Shown here: positions 55,797 through 64,000 of the stretch, one piece after another
Position numbering within the stretch: position 1 is the stretch's first letter
Layout: each line of letters begins with the position of its first letter
Program-made: the position numbers and the translations under genes
Notes under the pieces: model-generated
What the model was told of the DNA's origin: nothing
What the model saw: only the letters and a program-made list of their open reading frames with translations
Databases searched by the model: none
DNA from: Castellaniella sp. S9
GTDB lineage: Bacteria > Pseudomonadota > Gammaproteobacteria > Burkholderiales > Burkholderiaceae_B
DNA length: 64,000 nt
Direction: 5' to 3'
NCBI RefSeq assembly: GCF_027257175.1
Contig: NZ_JAPFGD010000006.1
Location: 124,001 to 188,000 of the forward strand

Positions 55797-57071
55797 CTAT
55801 TGCGCCGCCTGGGTGATGGCGTGGCTCCATTCGAAGGCTTGCTGGATCAGGCCTGCGAGTGCTCCGGCATCGACGCCCAGCGCCTGCGTGAGCGGCGCCG
55901 GATCCTCGGCGGCATCGCCCGCCATGGGGAATACCAGGGCGGCGAGGCGCAGGTCCGGCCCCAGCGGCCCCGAGCGGTCGATCAGGGCCTGGCGGATCGG
56001 GGCGTCGACCGTGATCTGGCCAAGGAGGACGGACATGGAAAGGCCGACGAACAGATGATCCATGGTCGACAGCATGCCGGTGGTGAAGGCCGCCTCGGCG
56101 CGCACGTGCTGCTCGGGATGGCGCAGCAGCGAGAGGTGCTCGAGGAAGTGGGCACGGGCGCAGGCCTGGACCAGGATGGGCGAGAGGTAGCCTTTGGGCT
56201 GGCCCGCCTCGGTGTACATCAGCATCTGGATCCAGCGCTGCAACTGGCGGCGGCCCAGCAGCATGATCGCCTGGTTCAGCGACTCGACTTCCTTGGGCAG
56301 GCCGAAGGCCGGCGTGTTGACCATGTTCAACAAGGTCCTGACGAGCTCCGGATCCTGTTCGAGGCAGGCCTGGATCTCGGGAATCTCGCTGTCGCCCATG
56401 ATGAGGGTGACGAGCTTGAGCAGCAGTTTCTGCCGGGCGCTGATGGCCGTCCCCGCCGCCTGTCCGGGCGCGGGCCAGGCGCCCTGGAAGCGCGTGAAGC
56501 CCAGCAGCAGCGAGGTTTCGAACTCTTCGTGCGAGCGGACCTGGCCCAGGTGCAGCTGGCGCCCCGCCTGCTTGTGCGGCAGGCTTTGACGAAAGATCTC
56601 GGCCTTGGAACTGCGCTCGGGATCGAACCAGATCGCCCGGCAGAACGGCAGCAGGGGCTCGTAGGCCGGGCTGGCAGCCAGGTCCGCGCGCAGCGTAAAG
56701 CGCAGCCCCGAGCGCGAGATTCCCGCAAAGGCCTGGACCTGTTCCGGCGTGATCTCGAGCCCCTCGGGGATCTCGAGCAGCGTTTGATTGTGGGGCAGCA
56801 TGTGGGTAAAGGACTGGCGCAGCAGCCCGGGGCTGGCCGCGAACTGATGCGGCAGGAAGCCCAGGACCCGGTTGACGTCGTGGGTCCGGCAGTGCGCGAT
56901 GATCGCCTCGCCCGGGTCGTGCCGTCCGTCCTCCAGCCACAGGGGCTGCAGCAGGTATCCGACCAGCCCGCGGTTCTTGTCCAGGAGGGGCTCGCGCCGC
57001 ATCACGCAAGGCGGCGGGGCGGATTCCTGGCTGGGTGCGCCAGTTTCAGCGAGCGTGGCTGTCGGCCCCAT
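55797..57071 (-). CDS. Degenerate EAL plus HDOD signalling protein (YuxH-like)
   Basis: A 424-residue protein. The N-terminal half (about 20-200) resembles an EAL c-di-GMP domain that lacks the catalytic EAL-type motif; the C-terminal half (about 205-400) is an HDOD domain (KLLLKLVTLIMGDSEIPEIQ, NQAIMLLGRRQLQRWIQMLM). Such proteins act as signalling adaptors rather than enzymes. A Pro/Ser-rich N-terminus precedes it. Its link to benE, 15 bases downstream on the same strand, is unusual. The TATAAT box about 75 bases upstream is a candidate promoter. Confidence 0.85.
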   Translation of the reverse strand: MGPTATLAETGAPSQESAPPPCVMRREPLLDKNRGLVGYLLQPLWLEDGRHDPGEAIIAHCRTHDVNRVLGFLPHQFAASPGLLRQSFTHMLPHNQTLLEIPEGLEITPEQVQAFAGISRSGLRFTLRADLAASPAYEPLLPFCRAIWFDPERSSKAEIFRQSLPHKQAGRQLHLGQVRSHEEFETSLLLGFTRFQGAWPAPGQAAGTAISARQKLLLKLVTLIMGDSEIPEIQACLEQDPELVRTLLNMVNTPAFGLPKEVESLNQAIMLLGRRQLQRWIQMLMYTEAGQPKGYLSPILVQACARAHFLEHLSLLRHPEQHVRAEAAFTTGMLSTMDHLFVGLSMSVLLGQITVDAPIRQALIDRSGPLGPDLRLAALVFPMAGDAAEDPAPLTQALGVDAGALAGLIQQAFEWSHAITQAAQ

Positions 57072-57145
57072 GGGCGTGTCTCCGGGTCATTATGCTGTTG
57101 TTACGCTTCATGCTGTGTTTGAGTGTCCGTATGAGGCGGTTGCAT

Positions 57146-57176
57146 ATTATAGATTTAGTATCAGTCGAGTGGGCAA
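57146..57176 (-). promoter_or_regulatory. Candidate promoter for the HDOD-benE unit
   Basis: On the minus strand TTGCCC (57176-57171) and a perfect TATAAT (57151-57146) are 19 bases apart, in the AT-rich part of the 152-base gap. Spacing is longer than ideal. It points toward the HDOD gene at 57071. Confidence 0.45.
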
Positions 57177-57223
57177 TCGGGTGAAGGGCCGGGCCGGGGG
57201 CGGCCGTCCGGGTTCGCGCACGC

Positions 57224-59284
57224 TCAGTCCGGCGCGGCGGGGCTTGGCGGCGAGCCGCCCTGGGCCGTCAATGGCACGCTCAGGCGAAAGCAAATGGGCG
57301 CCTGGCCGCCGCAGCCCGTCAGCTCGACGTCGCCCCCCAGCTTGCGGGCGATCGTGCGCACCAGATACAGGCCCAGGCCGGCGCCCGGGCGGTGCTGGGC
57401 GTTGCGGCCGCGGAAGTATTTCTGGAAGAGATGGTCTCGCTCCTGCGGCGAGATCGGCGCGCCCGGATGGGCCACGTCGAACAAGACCCGGCCGCCTTCG
57501 GTCCGCAGGGTGACGTCGATGGCCGTGGCAGGCGGGGCGTGGCGGTCGGCATTGGAGAGCAGGTTGCGCAGGGCGATGTGCAGCAGGCTGGCGTCGCTGA
57601 CCAGGCCCTCGATCCGCGGCGCGGGCGCGCAGGCCAGGCGCTCGGCGGGGAATTCCAGGCGCAGACGTTCGATCAGGGCATGGGGGTCGCAGGCCTGCAG
57701 CAGCGGCTCCACCTGGGTTTCCCCCATGCGGTGGTCGGTGAGGTAGTCGTCCACCAAGGTGAGGAGGCGCTTGGCGGCGTCCCGGATGTTCTGGCAGCGC
57801 TGCAGGTTTTTTTCGGCGGGGGCGTCCAGGTTGTTGCCCAGCTGCTGGGCCGACGTGCCGATGACGGCCAGCGGGGTGCGGAATTCATGCGAGACCATGG
57901 CGACGAAGTCGCGCTGCTCCTCGCGCACCCTGCGCTCGAGTTGCAGGGCGGCGCGCAGTTCCTCCTCGAGGACCTCGCGGCGCCGGATTTCATCGCGCAG
58001 CGCGGCCGTGCGGCGCGTCACCTTTTGCTCGAGCCGCTGGTTGTCCTGCATGGCCAGTTCCGCGACCAGGTTGGCCTGTTGCCGCTCGCGGGCGCGGCGG
58101 GCGCGCTCGTGGCCGCCGATGATGGCGCTGCCCAGCAGGACCATGTGCAGCATGGTCCCCAGGGCCGAGGCGTGCTCGGTCCAGGCATTGACCGGCAGGA
58201 TGCCCAGGTTGCGCAGGAAACTGATCAGCACGCCCAGGTAGAAAACGCCAAAGATCAGGAGGAAGGCCCGCGCGGGTCGATGGCCGCGCATCAGCAGATG
58301 CACCGCCAGTGCGCTGAAGACCAGGATCAGCAGCAGGGCGGCCCACTGGACCGGCAGGATCCCCGCCGCATAGCGGCCCACGACTATCAGTAGCGCGCAG
58401 CCGGCGGCGATGACGGCGACGGTGATCGCCAGTGCTCGGTCCAGGCGCGGATAGACTGTTTCAAGCGCCAGCTGGCGCAGGGTCATCAGGGAGGCGATGA
58501 CCAGACTGCAGGCGATGCTGACGCCCAGCAGGCGGTCGCTGAGCCAGACCGGCAGGTTGGTGATCTGTTGGATCAGGCCCAGCGACATGGCCTCGTTGAA
58601 CACGCAGCCGCCGAGGTAGGCGAGGAACAGGCCGCTCAGGGGCGCGCGGGTGGCGAGCCAGAAGACGGCATGCACGCAGATGAGCAGCAGGTAAAAGCCG
58701 AAGTACAGGCCGAAGAACAGGCCTTCGCGCCGCGTGACATTGTCGAAATCCAATCGTTGCCAGATCTCGGCCTGCGTGGCCAGCGCGTTCTTGGACTGCA
58801 GCCGGACCAGCAGCGTCTGGGGCCCCTCGTGCTGGGGCAGGAACAGGAACGCCGGGCTGCGGTAGCCGACCGACCAGCGGTCGCGCGGCACGTTCTCGCC
58901 GCCCGTGCCCAGCAATGTCCATGCGCCGTCCCGCTCGCCATAGAGCCGCACGTCGTCGATCAGGGCATTGTTCAGGCGCAGGATCCAGCCGCCGGGGGGC
59001 CGGAACCCCACGTCCAGCGGCAGCCGCAGCCAGATCGCCGCGTCGGTGAAACCGGCGCTCAGGCTGCCGGGCAGGGCGGTCCAGGCGTCGGATTGCCGGG
59101 CCTGCGCGGCATCGAGGCTGCCGCCCGCATCCACCAGCATCTCGAGGTGGCCGGCCGCATGGAAAACAGGTTCCTCACTGGTCAGGCGCAGCGGGGCCGA
59201 GGCCGCGACGGCCGTCAGGGCGGCCCACAGCAGGCCGCCCAGGGCCAGGCGCCGAAGCCCCCCGATCGCATGAAAGTAATGCAT
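57224..59284 (-). CDS. 7TMR-DISM hybrid-type sensor histidine kinase
   Basis: A 686-residue membrane sensor. A signal peptide (ending about VAASA) leads to a periplasmic 7TMR-DISMED2 jelly-roll domain (about residues 30-170), then seven membrane helices (about 180-390), a coiled coil, a HisKA domain with the phospho-acceptor His in MVSHEFRTPLAVIG, and an HATPase domain with N box LLSNADRH and a GLGLYLVR G-box. 7TMR-DISM ligands are often carbohydrates or unknown. No receiver domain is present. The ATG at 59284 fits behind AGGAGGAG; the frame opens 24 codons earlier. It is divergent from its likely partner regulator. Confidence 0.88.
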   Translation of the reverse strand: MHYFHAIGGLRRLALGGLLWAALTAVAASAPLRLTSEEPVFHAAGHLEMLVDAGGSLDAAQARQSDAWTALPGSLSAGFTDAAIWLRLPLDVGFRPPGGWILRLNNALIDDVRLYGERDGAWTLLGTGGENVPRDRWSVGYRSPAFLFLPQHEGPQTLLVRLQSKNALATQAEIWQRLDFDNVTRREGLFFGLYFGFYLLLICVHAVFWLATRAPLSGLFLAYLGGCVFNEAMSLGLIQQITNLPVWLSDRLLGVSIACSLVIASLMTLRQLALETVYPRLDRALAITVAVIAAGCALLIVVGRYAAGILPVQWAALLLILVFSALAVHLLMRGHRPARAFLLIFGVFYLGVLISFLRNLGILPVNAWTEHASALGTMLHMVLLGSAIIGGHERARRARERQQANLVAELAMQDNQRLEQKVTRRTAALRDEIRRREVLEEELRAALQLERRVREEQRDFVAMVSHEFRTPLAVIGTSAQQLGNNLDAPAEKNLQRCQNIRDAAKRLLTLVDDYLTDHRMGETQVEPLLQACDPHALIERLRLEFPAERLACAPAPRIEGLVSDASLLHIALRNLLSNADRHAPPATAIDVTLRTEGGRVLFDVAHPGAPISPQERDHLFQKYFRGRNAQHRPGAGLGLYLVRTIARKLGGDVELTGCGGQAPICFRLSVPLTAQGGSPPSPAAPD

Positions 59285-59382
59285 GTCCAGCGCGCTCCTC
59301 CTGATCCGACAAGATGCGAAATTCGTGTTGTAATCGATGGCATGCTTGGTGCGCATTCATTTTTAACATCGACGACGCGCTC

Positions 59383-60063
59383 ATGGTCGATCTGATCCTG
59401 CTCGAAGACGAGCCCACCTTGCGCGAGGAGATCGCGGAATTTCTGGAATCGCGCGGTTATGAGGCGACGTGTGCCGCCAGCATGGCCGAGTTCGAGCAGC
59501 GGTTCGATCCAGGGCGCCACCGGGTGGCCATCATAGACATCGGGCTGCCGGACGGCAACGGCTTGCAATTGATCGAGCGCCTGCGCGCCACCGGCCTGGG
59601 CCTGGGTATCGTCGTGTTCAGCGCGCGCGGAACCAGCACGGACAAGATCGCCGGTCTGGACGTCGGGGCCGACCACTATCTGGGCAAAGGCTGCGACCTG
59701 GACGAGCTGGCCTCGACGCTGTCGGCCCTGGCCAAGCGCCTGGACCTGCGCCCGCGGGAGCGCTGGCGGCTCGAGGTCGGTGCCAGACGCCTGCATGCCC
59801 CCTCGGCGCCGCCCGTCACGCTGTCGCAACAGGATGCGGCGGTGCTGCACTGCCTGATGCAACAGGCCGGCACGGTCGTGGGCCACCAGGAAATCAACCG
59901 GGCGCTCGGCGCGCAGGCCCGCGACGACGAGCAACAGCGCCTGGATGCCCAGATGAGCCGGCTGCGGCGCAAGATCCAGGACGACTGCGGCCAGATCCTG
60001 CCGGTCAAGATGCTGCGCAACCGGGGCTACTGCTTTTATTCGCCGGCCGAGATCCAGGACTGA
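59383..60063 (+). CDS. Response regulator, OmpR-like
   Basis: A 226-residue two-component regulator. The receiver domain has the acidic pocket Glu8/Asp9, phospho-acceptor Asp52 in IIDIGLPDG and conserved Lys102. The C-terminal winged helix (about 125-225, ending SRLRRKIQDDCGQILPVKMLRNRGYCF) is OmpR-type though short and divergent. It shares a 98-base divergent control region with the sensor kinase gene and probably receives its signal. Start at ATG 59383 (MVDLILLEDEPTLRE); the frame upstream is an in-frame extension with no receiver-like sequence. Target genes are not known. Confidence 0.88.
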   Translation: MVDLILLEDEPTLREEIAEFLESRGYEATCAASMAEFEQRFDPGRHRVAIIDIGLPDGNGLQLIERLRATGLGLGIVVFSARGTSTDKIAGLDVGADHYLGKGCDLDELASTLSALAKRLDLRPRERWRLEVGARRLHAPSAPPVTLSQQDAAVLHCLMQQAGTVVGHQEINRALGAQARDDEQQRLDAQMSRLRRKIQDDCGQILPVKMLRNRGYCFYSPAEIQD

Positions 60064-60108
60064 TGCGCGGGCGAAGTCGGGTTGCCCGACGAAAGAGCCG
60101 GAAACCAA

Positions 60109-60540
60109 TCACGCGCTGATTGATTCCCATGGATCGACGACGGCCACACCCGTCGGCTCGAAGTCCGCCACGTTGCGCGTGACCACTGTCATGCCGTGCA
60201 CCAGCGCCGTTGCCGCGATGAGCGCGTCGCGCTCGCCGTGCTTGTCTGGTACATGCAAGCGGGCGCAGCGCTGTGCCACAGCGGTATCGATAGGCAAGGT
60301 GCGCTCGGAGAACTCGGGTAGCACGTGCTGCTCCAGCCACGAGCGCAGCAGGGCCCCCTGGGCAGCGTCCTTGCGTTCGATCGATAGAACGCCGAGTTCC
60401 AGTTCCATGACGGTGATGGCCGATACGAAGAGGTCGGCGGTATCAACGCCTTCCGTCCATGCCGCCACATTCACATCGGCCTTGCCAAGCCGCAGCTTGC
60501 GCAGTTCCGACAGCACGTTGGTGTCAAGCACGTACATCAT
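60109..60540 (-). CDS. vapC: PIN-domain toxin (VapC/FitB type)
   Basis: A 143-residue PIN-domain ribonuclease-like toxin. The acidic catalytic set is complete: Asp6 (VLDTNVLSEL), Glu46 (ITVMELELG), Asp105 (GERDALIAATA) and Asp126 (RNVADF). It starts in a 4-base ATGA overlap with the antitoxin gene upstream on the same strand, the usual coupling. Whether it cuts tRNA or rRNA is not known. Confidence 0.9.
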   Translation of the reverse strand: MMYVLDTNVLSELRKLRLGKADVNVAAWTEGVDTADLFVSAITVMELELGVLSIERKDAAQGALLRSWLEQHVLPEFSERTLPIDTAVAQRCARLHVPDKHGERDALIAATALVHGMTVVTRNVADFEPTGVAVVDPWESISA

Positions 60541-60824
60541 GAGAGATCGGCCGGCCGGACTCCAATGGTCACGCGCGGCAGTTCAAACTCGATGTCCGCG
60601 ACACCCGGCATCGCCAACGCATCGGCAATGTTGCGCCGCTGCTGCGTCAGCCGCTGATAGTCCTCGAAGCTCAACAGTACATGCGCGGGCTTGCCGCGAT
60701 CCGTGATGAACACCGGGCCGCTCTTGGTGGCCTTCTTTGCCCGCGTCACGTCCTGGTTCAGCTCGCGACTGGATAGGGTGTGATGGTCATAGGGCGCCTC
60801 CTGCACCAATTTATGTAGTTGCAT
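60537..60824 (-). CDS. Antitoxin, Phd/YefM type
   Basis: A 95-residue antitoxin partner of the PIN toxin. The Phd/YefM-like part is seen in SRELNQDVTRAKKATKSGPVF and GKPAHVLLSFEDYQRL. The start is ATG 60824; there is no Shine-Dalgarno sequence before it and an inverted repeat brackets the start codon, so the message may be leaderless and self-repressed. A GTG six codons in is an alternative. The type pairing (Phd-like with PIN) is common. Confidence 0.85.
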   Translation of the reverse strand: MQLHKLVQEAPYDHHTLSSRELNQDVTRAKKATKSGPVFITDRGKPAHVLLSFEDYQRLTQQRRNIADALAMPGVADIEFELPRVTIGVRPADLS

Positions 60825-60831
60825 TACTACA
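60814..60831. promoter_or_regulatory. Autoregulatory operator of the toxin-antitoxin pair
   Basis: A perfect inverted repeat TGTAGT-N6-ACTACA is centred on the antitoxin start codon, in an AT-rich patch. Antitoxins of this class bind such palindromes at their own promoter. Binding is inferred. Confidence 0.6.
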
Positions 60832-60946
60832 ATTTTGGCCGGGAAACAAGTCGCATCGAGGGGTGGGGCAGGCGCAGGCGCCGCGGCATCACGCCGCGCA
60901 CAAAAAAGGGAAACCAGCCATCGGCGGCTGAATTCCCTGCGCATCC

Positions 60947-61025
<79 letters not shown>

Positions 61026-61214
61026 GGATCCGCCGCTCGGCGACTGTCTGCCTGCTGCCAGACGCCAGGGCGAAGCAGGCAATTATGGCACAAGACGATG
61101 CCCTACGGGCAAGCGCCGGCTGGGCGCCGGGCGTCTCGCAATCTGTCACCACTGGCTTGCGTGCCATCCCCGCATGGATGGTAAGCTCGCCGGAACAACA
61201 AGGACGGAGGGCAT

Positions 61215-64000
61215 ATGGGGCGGATTGCCGGAGGACTCCTGGCAGGGGTGTTGGCCATGGCGGGGGCCTGCGCGGCCGGCGCCGTCGAAGTCGCCCGGTT
61301 CACCCCCCAAGGCGTGGCCGCCCGTGTGGCGCAAGTCCAGGCCGATTTCACGGCGCCGGCCGTCGCCCTGGGCGACGACGAGGCCCTCGACCCGTTCCTG
61401 ATTCAGTGCGATGCCGGGGCGTCCGCCGGGACGGGTCGCTGGGTCGATCCGCAGCATTGGGTCTATACCTTCCGCAAGCCGCTGGCCGCTGCGGCGTCGT
61501 GCTCGGCCAGCGTCAACCCCGATTTTCGTGACCTGGACGGCTGGCCGCTCCCCCAGGCGGCGCCCTATGCGTTCACGACAGGGGGGCCGCGCCCTACGCT
61601 GCGCCGGCCATGGGGCTCGACGATCGACGAGGACCAGGTGTTCGTCCTGTCCTTTGATGCGCCGGTGGCCGCGCAGTCGGTGGCCGCGCATACGGTGTGC
61701 CGCGTGCAGGGCATGGGCGAGGCCGTGGCGGTGCGCCTGATCGAGGGGGAGGCCCGGCGCCAGATTCTTTCCGCGACAGGCATGGAGGACGCCGTCGCCG
61801 ATGCCGGCACGCAACTGGTGCAGTGCAAGCGCATGCTGCCCGCAAAGGGCGGGGTCAGGCTGGAGGTGGGGCGCGGGGTCCGGACGCTGGCGGCCGCCGG
61901 GGGTGCGGCGGTGGCCGGCACGCAAGCCCGCGGTTTCGATTTCCAGGTGCGCGAGTCGTTTTCGGCCGGCATGCGCTGCCTGCGCGAGCATGCGCAGGCC
62001 GACTGCTCGCCGCTGGGCGATATCGTGCTCCGGTTCTCCGCCCCGGTGCCGGCTGAGCTGGCGATGGCCGCGACGCTGCAGACCCCGCAGGGCGAGCGCC
62101 GCCCGGCGGCCCTGGGGGAGGACGCGCCCGACGTCGTCGACGAGCTGCGTTTCGAGGCGCCGTTCCCCGAGAACGCGGCCCTGCGCCTGGCCTTGCCCGC
62201 GGATGTCCGCGACGATGCGGGCCGCCGCCTGACGAACCGCTCCCGGTTCCCGCTGTCGATCCGGACCGCGGCCCTGCCGCCTCTGGTGAAATTCGCGTCG
62301 GGGACTTTCGGGCTCATCGAACGATTTGCCGAGGCGCCGGCCGCCTCCGACGAGGCGATCGCCGCGGTGCCGCTGGCGCTGCGCCGCGTCGGGCCGGACC
62401 TGTTGACGCGCGAATTGACCTTGTCGGCAGGGACGGCACGGGACCATGTGACCACCGATGATGTCGAGGCGTTGCGCTGGTATGCCAAGGTCGCGCTGTT
62501 CGATGGGGGCGCGCTGACCGCCGGACAGATCGAGGATGCGCGCGCCTTGCGGCCGCTGCGCGACGAGGCGCCCGAGGCGCCCCGCATCGACCTGCGCAAG
62601 GTGTCGCTGTTCGATGCGGCGGATGCGGCGCGCACCCTGCGGCTGCCGGGCGTGTCGCAGGATCCGACGATCGAGGTGGTGGGCGTGCCTGTGGCCGAAC
62701 CGGGCTTTCACGTGATCGAGGTCGAGTCCCCGCAGCTCGGCGCCGCGCTGTTGGGCGAGCAGGCATCCGTCCATGTGCGCACCGCCGTCCTGGTGACCAA
62801 TCTAGCCGTGCATATCAAGACCGGTCGCGACGACATGCTGGTGTGGGTGACCTCGCTGGATGACGGGCGGTCGGTCGCGAATGCGCGGGTGTCGGTCCTC
62901 GATTGCGCCGGCGCGCGGCTGGACCGGGGCGAAACCGACGCCGACGGGCTGTGGCATCGCATGGGGGCCCTCGAAGAATCCAGGGATTGCCTCGGCCAGT
63001 CCTCGGGCCTGTTCGTGACGGCGCGCATACCCGCCGGCCACCCCGATGCCGATGGCCAGGCGGATTTTTCCTTCGCCTGGACGTCCTGGAATCGCGGCAT
63101 CGAATCCTGGCGCTTCCCGGTGTCGACCGACACGTCGCACACGCCCGACCTGGCGGCGCATGCCGTATTTGACCGGACCCTGCTGCATCCGGGTGAAACC
63201 GTGTCGATGAAGCTCTTTGCGCGCACCCTGACGCGTGCCGGCCTGGACAATCCCCCGGCCTCGCGCCTGCCGCCGCAGGCCGTGATCGAGCACGAAGGCT
63301 CCGGCGAGCGGACCGAGATCGACCTGGACTGGGTCTTGAGCCCCAGCGGCGGTCAGTATGCGCTGGCGCACTACGCGTTGCCGCCCACGGCCAAACTCGG
63401 GCGCTACGCCGTGAGGCTGGAGGGACCGCCGCCGGACGAGGCGGACCGCTGGATGGGTGCGCCCGCCTACGAGGCCGGTGAATTCCGGGTCGAGTCTTTC
63501 GAACTGCCAGTGCTGACGGGCAGCCTCAAGCTCGACGGCCCGCAGGCATCCGCAGGCGCCCTGATTGCGCCCGAATCGGTGCGGGCCGACGTGCAGCTCG
63601 CCTACGTGTCGGGCGGCCCGGCGGCCGGGCAGGAGGTCCTGCTGTCCGCGGTCTCCCGGCCGCGGGATGTCGAATTCGACGGCTACGAGGATTTTGCATT
63701 CGGCGTGCCCGACGGCATGCGTACCGACGAGGATCGGGACAGCATCCAGGGCCTGCGCCGGCTGATCCTCGACAAGCGCGCGCTGCGGCTCGACGAGCAG
63801 GGCGGTGCGCGGGTCGACCTGCCGGATCTGCCCGTGCCGCTCGAGCCCCAGTCCTGGCTGGTCGAGGCCAGTTTCACCGATCCCAATGGCCGGGTCCAGA
63901 CCCTTGCGCGGGCGGTGCCGGTCTGGCCCTCGGCGGTGGTGGTCGGCCTGCGCGCCGGCGGCTCCGTGGCCAGCGGCAAGGAGGCGCAGATCACCGTCGT
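61215..64000 (+). CDS. Alpha-2-macroglobulin-like protein, N-terminal part (YfhM-like; runs off the window)
   Basis: An open frame of at least 928 codons from ATG 61215, behind GGACGGAGG, to the end of the window with no stop. The first 22 residues look like a signal peptide (MGRIAGGLLAGVLAMAGA), with a Cys at residue 19 that might be lipidated, though the lipobox is poor. Family-like stretches include GRWVDPQHWVYTF and AVLVTNLAVHIKTGRD with LVWVTSLDDGRSV. Bacterial alpha-2-macroglobulins trap proteases in the periplasm; the thioester region, if present, lies beyond the window. No promoter was clear in the 189 bases upstream of it. Confidence 0.85.
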   Translation, partial: MGRIAGGLLAGVLAMAGACAAGAVEVARFTPQGVAARVAQVQADFTAPAVALGDDEALDPFLIQCDAGASAGTGRWVDPQHWVYTFRKPLAAAASCSASVNPDFRDLDGWPLPQAAPYAFTTGGPRPTLRRPWGSTIDEDQVFVLSFDAPVAAQSVAAHTVCRVQGMGEAVAVRLIEGEARRQILSATGMEDAVADAGTQLVQCKRMLPAKGGVRLEVGRGVRTLAAAGGAAVAGTQARGFDFQVRESFSAGMRCLREHAQADCSPLGDIVLRFSAPVPAELAMAATLQTPQGERRPAALGEDAPDVVDELRFEAPFPENAALRLALPADVRDDAGRRLTNRSRFPLSIRTAALPPLVKFASGTFGLIERFAEAPAASDEAIAAVPLALRRVGPDLLTRELTLSAGTARDHVTTDDVEALRWYAKVALFDGGALTAGQIEDARALRPLRDEAPEAPRIDLRKVSLFDAADAARTLRLPGVSQDPTIEVVGVPVAEPGFHVIEVESPQLGAALLGEQASVHVRTAVLVTNLAVHIKTGRDDMLVWVTSLDDGRSVANARVSVLDCAGARLDRGETDADGLWHRMGALEESRDCLGQSSGLFVTARIPAGHPDADGQADFSFAWTSWNRGIESWRFPVSTDTSHTPDLAAHAVFDRTLLHPGETVSMKLFARTLTRAGLDNPPASRLPPQAVIEHEGSGERTEIDLDWVLSPSGGQYALAHYALPPTAKLGRYAVRLEGPPPDEADRWMGAPAYEAGEFRVESFELPVLTGSLKLDGPQASAGALIAPESVRADVQLAYVSGGPAAGQEVLLSAVSRPRDVEFDGYEDFAFGVPDGMRTDEDRDSIQGLRRLILDKRALRLDEQGGARVDLPDLPVPLEPQSWLVEASFTDPNGRVQTLARAVPVWPSAVVVGLRAGGSVASGKEAQITV

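Overview
The window is about 64 kb of GC-rich chromosome. Gene content and order point to a betaproteobacterium of the Burkholderiales, most likely Alcaligenaceae (Bordetella/Achromobacter-like): a rodZ-like gene, then ispG-hisS-yfgM-bamB-der-hisC-hfq-hflX-hflK-hflC-hisZ-purA, and rpsU-dnaG-rpoD. The placement is inferred from gene order and protein features; no database was searched.

Region 1 (1-18.7 kb) is a dense, plus-strand housekeeping block covering isoprenoid synthesis, histidyl-tRNA charging, outer-membrane assembly, ribosome GTPases, histidine and purine synthesis, Hfq, the HflKC membrane protease regulator, primase and the main sigma factor. Many genes overlap by 4 to 23 bases. It ends in a strong hairpin shared with the convergent next gene.

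Region 2 (18.7-22.4 kb) is an AcoR-type sigma-54 activator divergent from an aldehyde dehydrogenase. A near-consensus -24/-12 promoter and a palindromic enhancer-like site lie between them.

Region 3 (22.4-54.6 kb) is an aromatic (lignin monomer) island that encodes the whole protocatechuate 4,5-cleavage route. PobA (4-hydroxybenzoate), a LigM-type tetrahydrofolate-dependent O-demethylase with MetF and PurU, and VanAB all lead to protocatechuate. LigAB, LigC, LigI, GalD, LigJ and LigK then take it to pyruvate and oxaloacetate. The island is modular: each catabolic unit has its own regulator (two AraC paralogues, GntR, MarR, LysR). Four units carry their own paralogous periplasmic binding protein, but only one LivHMGF-type ABC importer core is present. 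Its second ATPase is fused to a C-terminal hemerythrin (HHE) domain. A second, divergent LigAB pair, an aldo/keto reductase plus DUF1932 dehydrogenase pair, and an Aer-like chemoreceptor are also embedded. One LysR-type regulator seems to control two separated operons through near-identical promoters that would give almost leaderless mRNAs.

Region 4 (54.6-64 kb) holds a BenE benzoate transporter downstream of a degenerate EAL/HDOD signalling protein, a divergent 7TMR-DISM sensor kinase and response regulator, a VapC/Phd-type toxin-antitoxin pair beside a CAU-anticodon tRNA gene, and the 5' part of an alpha-2-macroglobulin-like protein that runs off the window. No CRISPR array, insertion sequence, rRNA or phage gene was seen. 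No gene-free stretch exceeds 300 bases.
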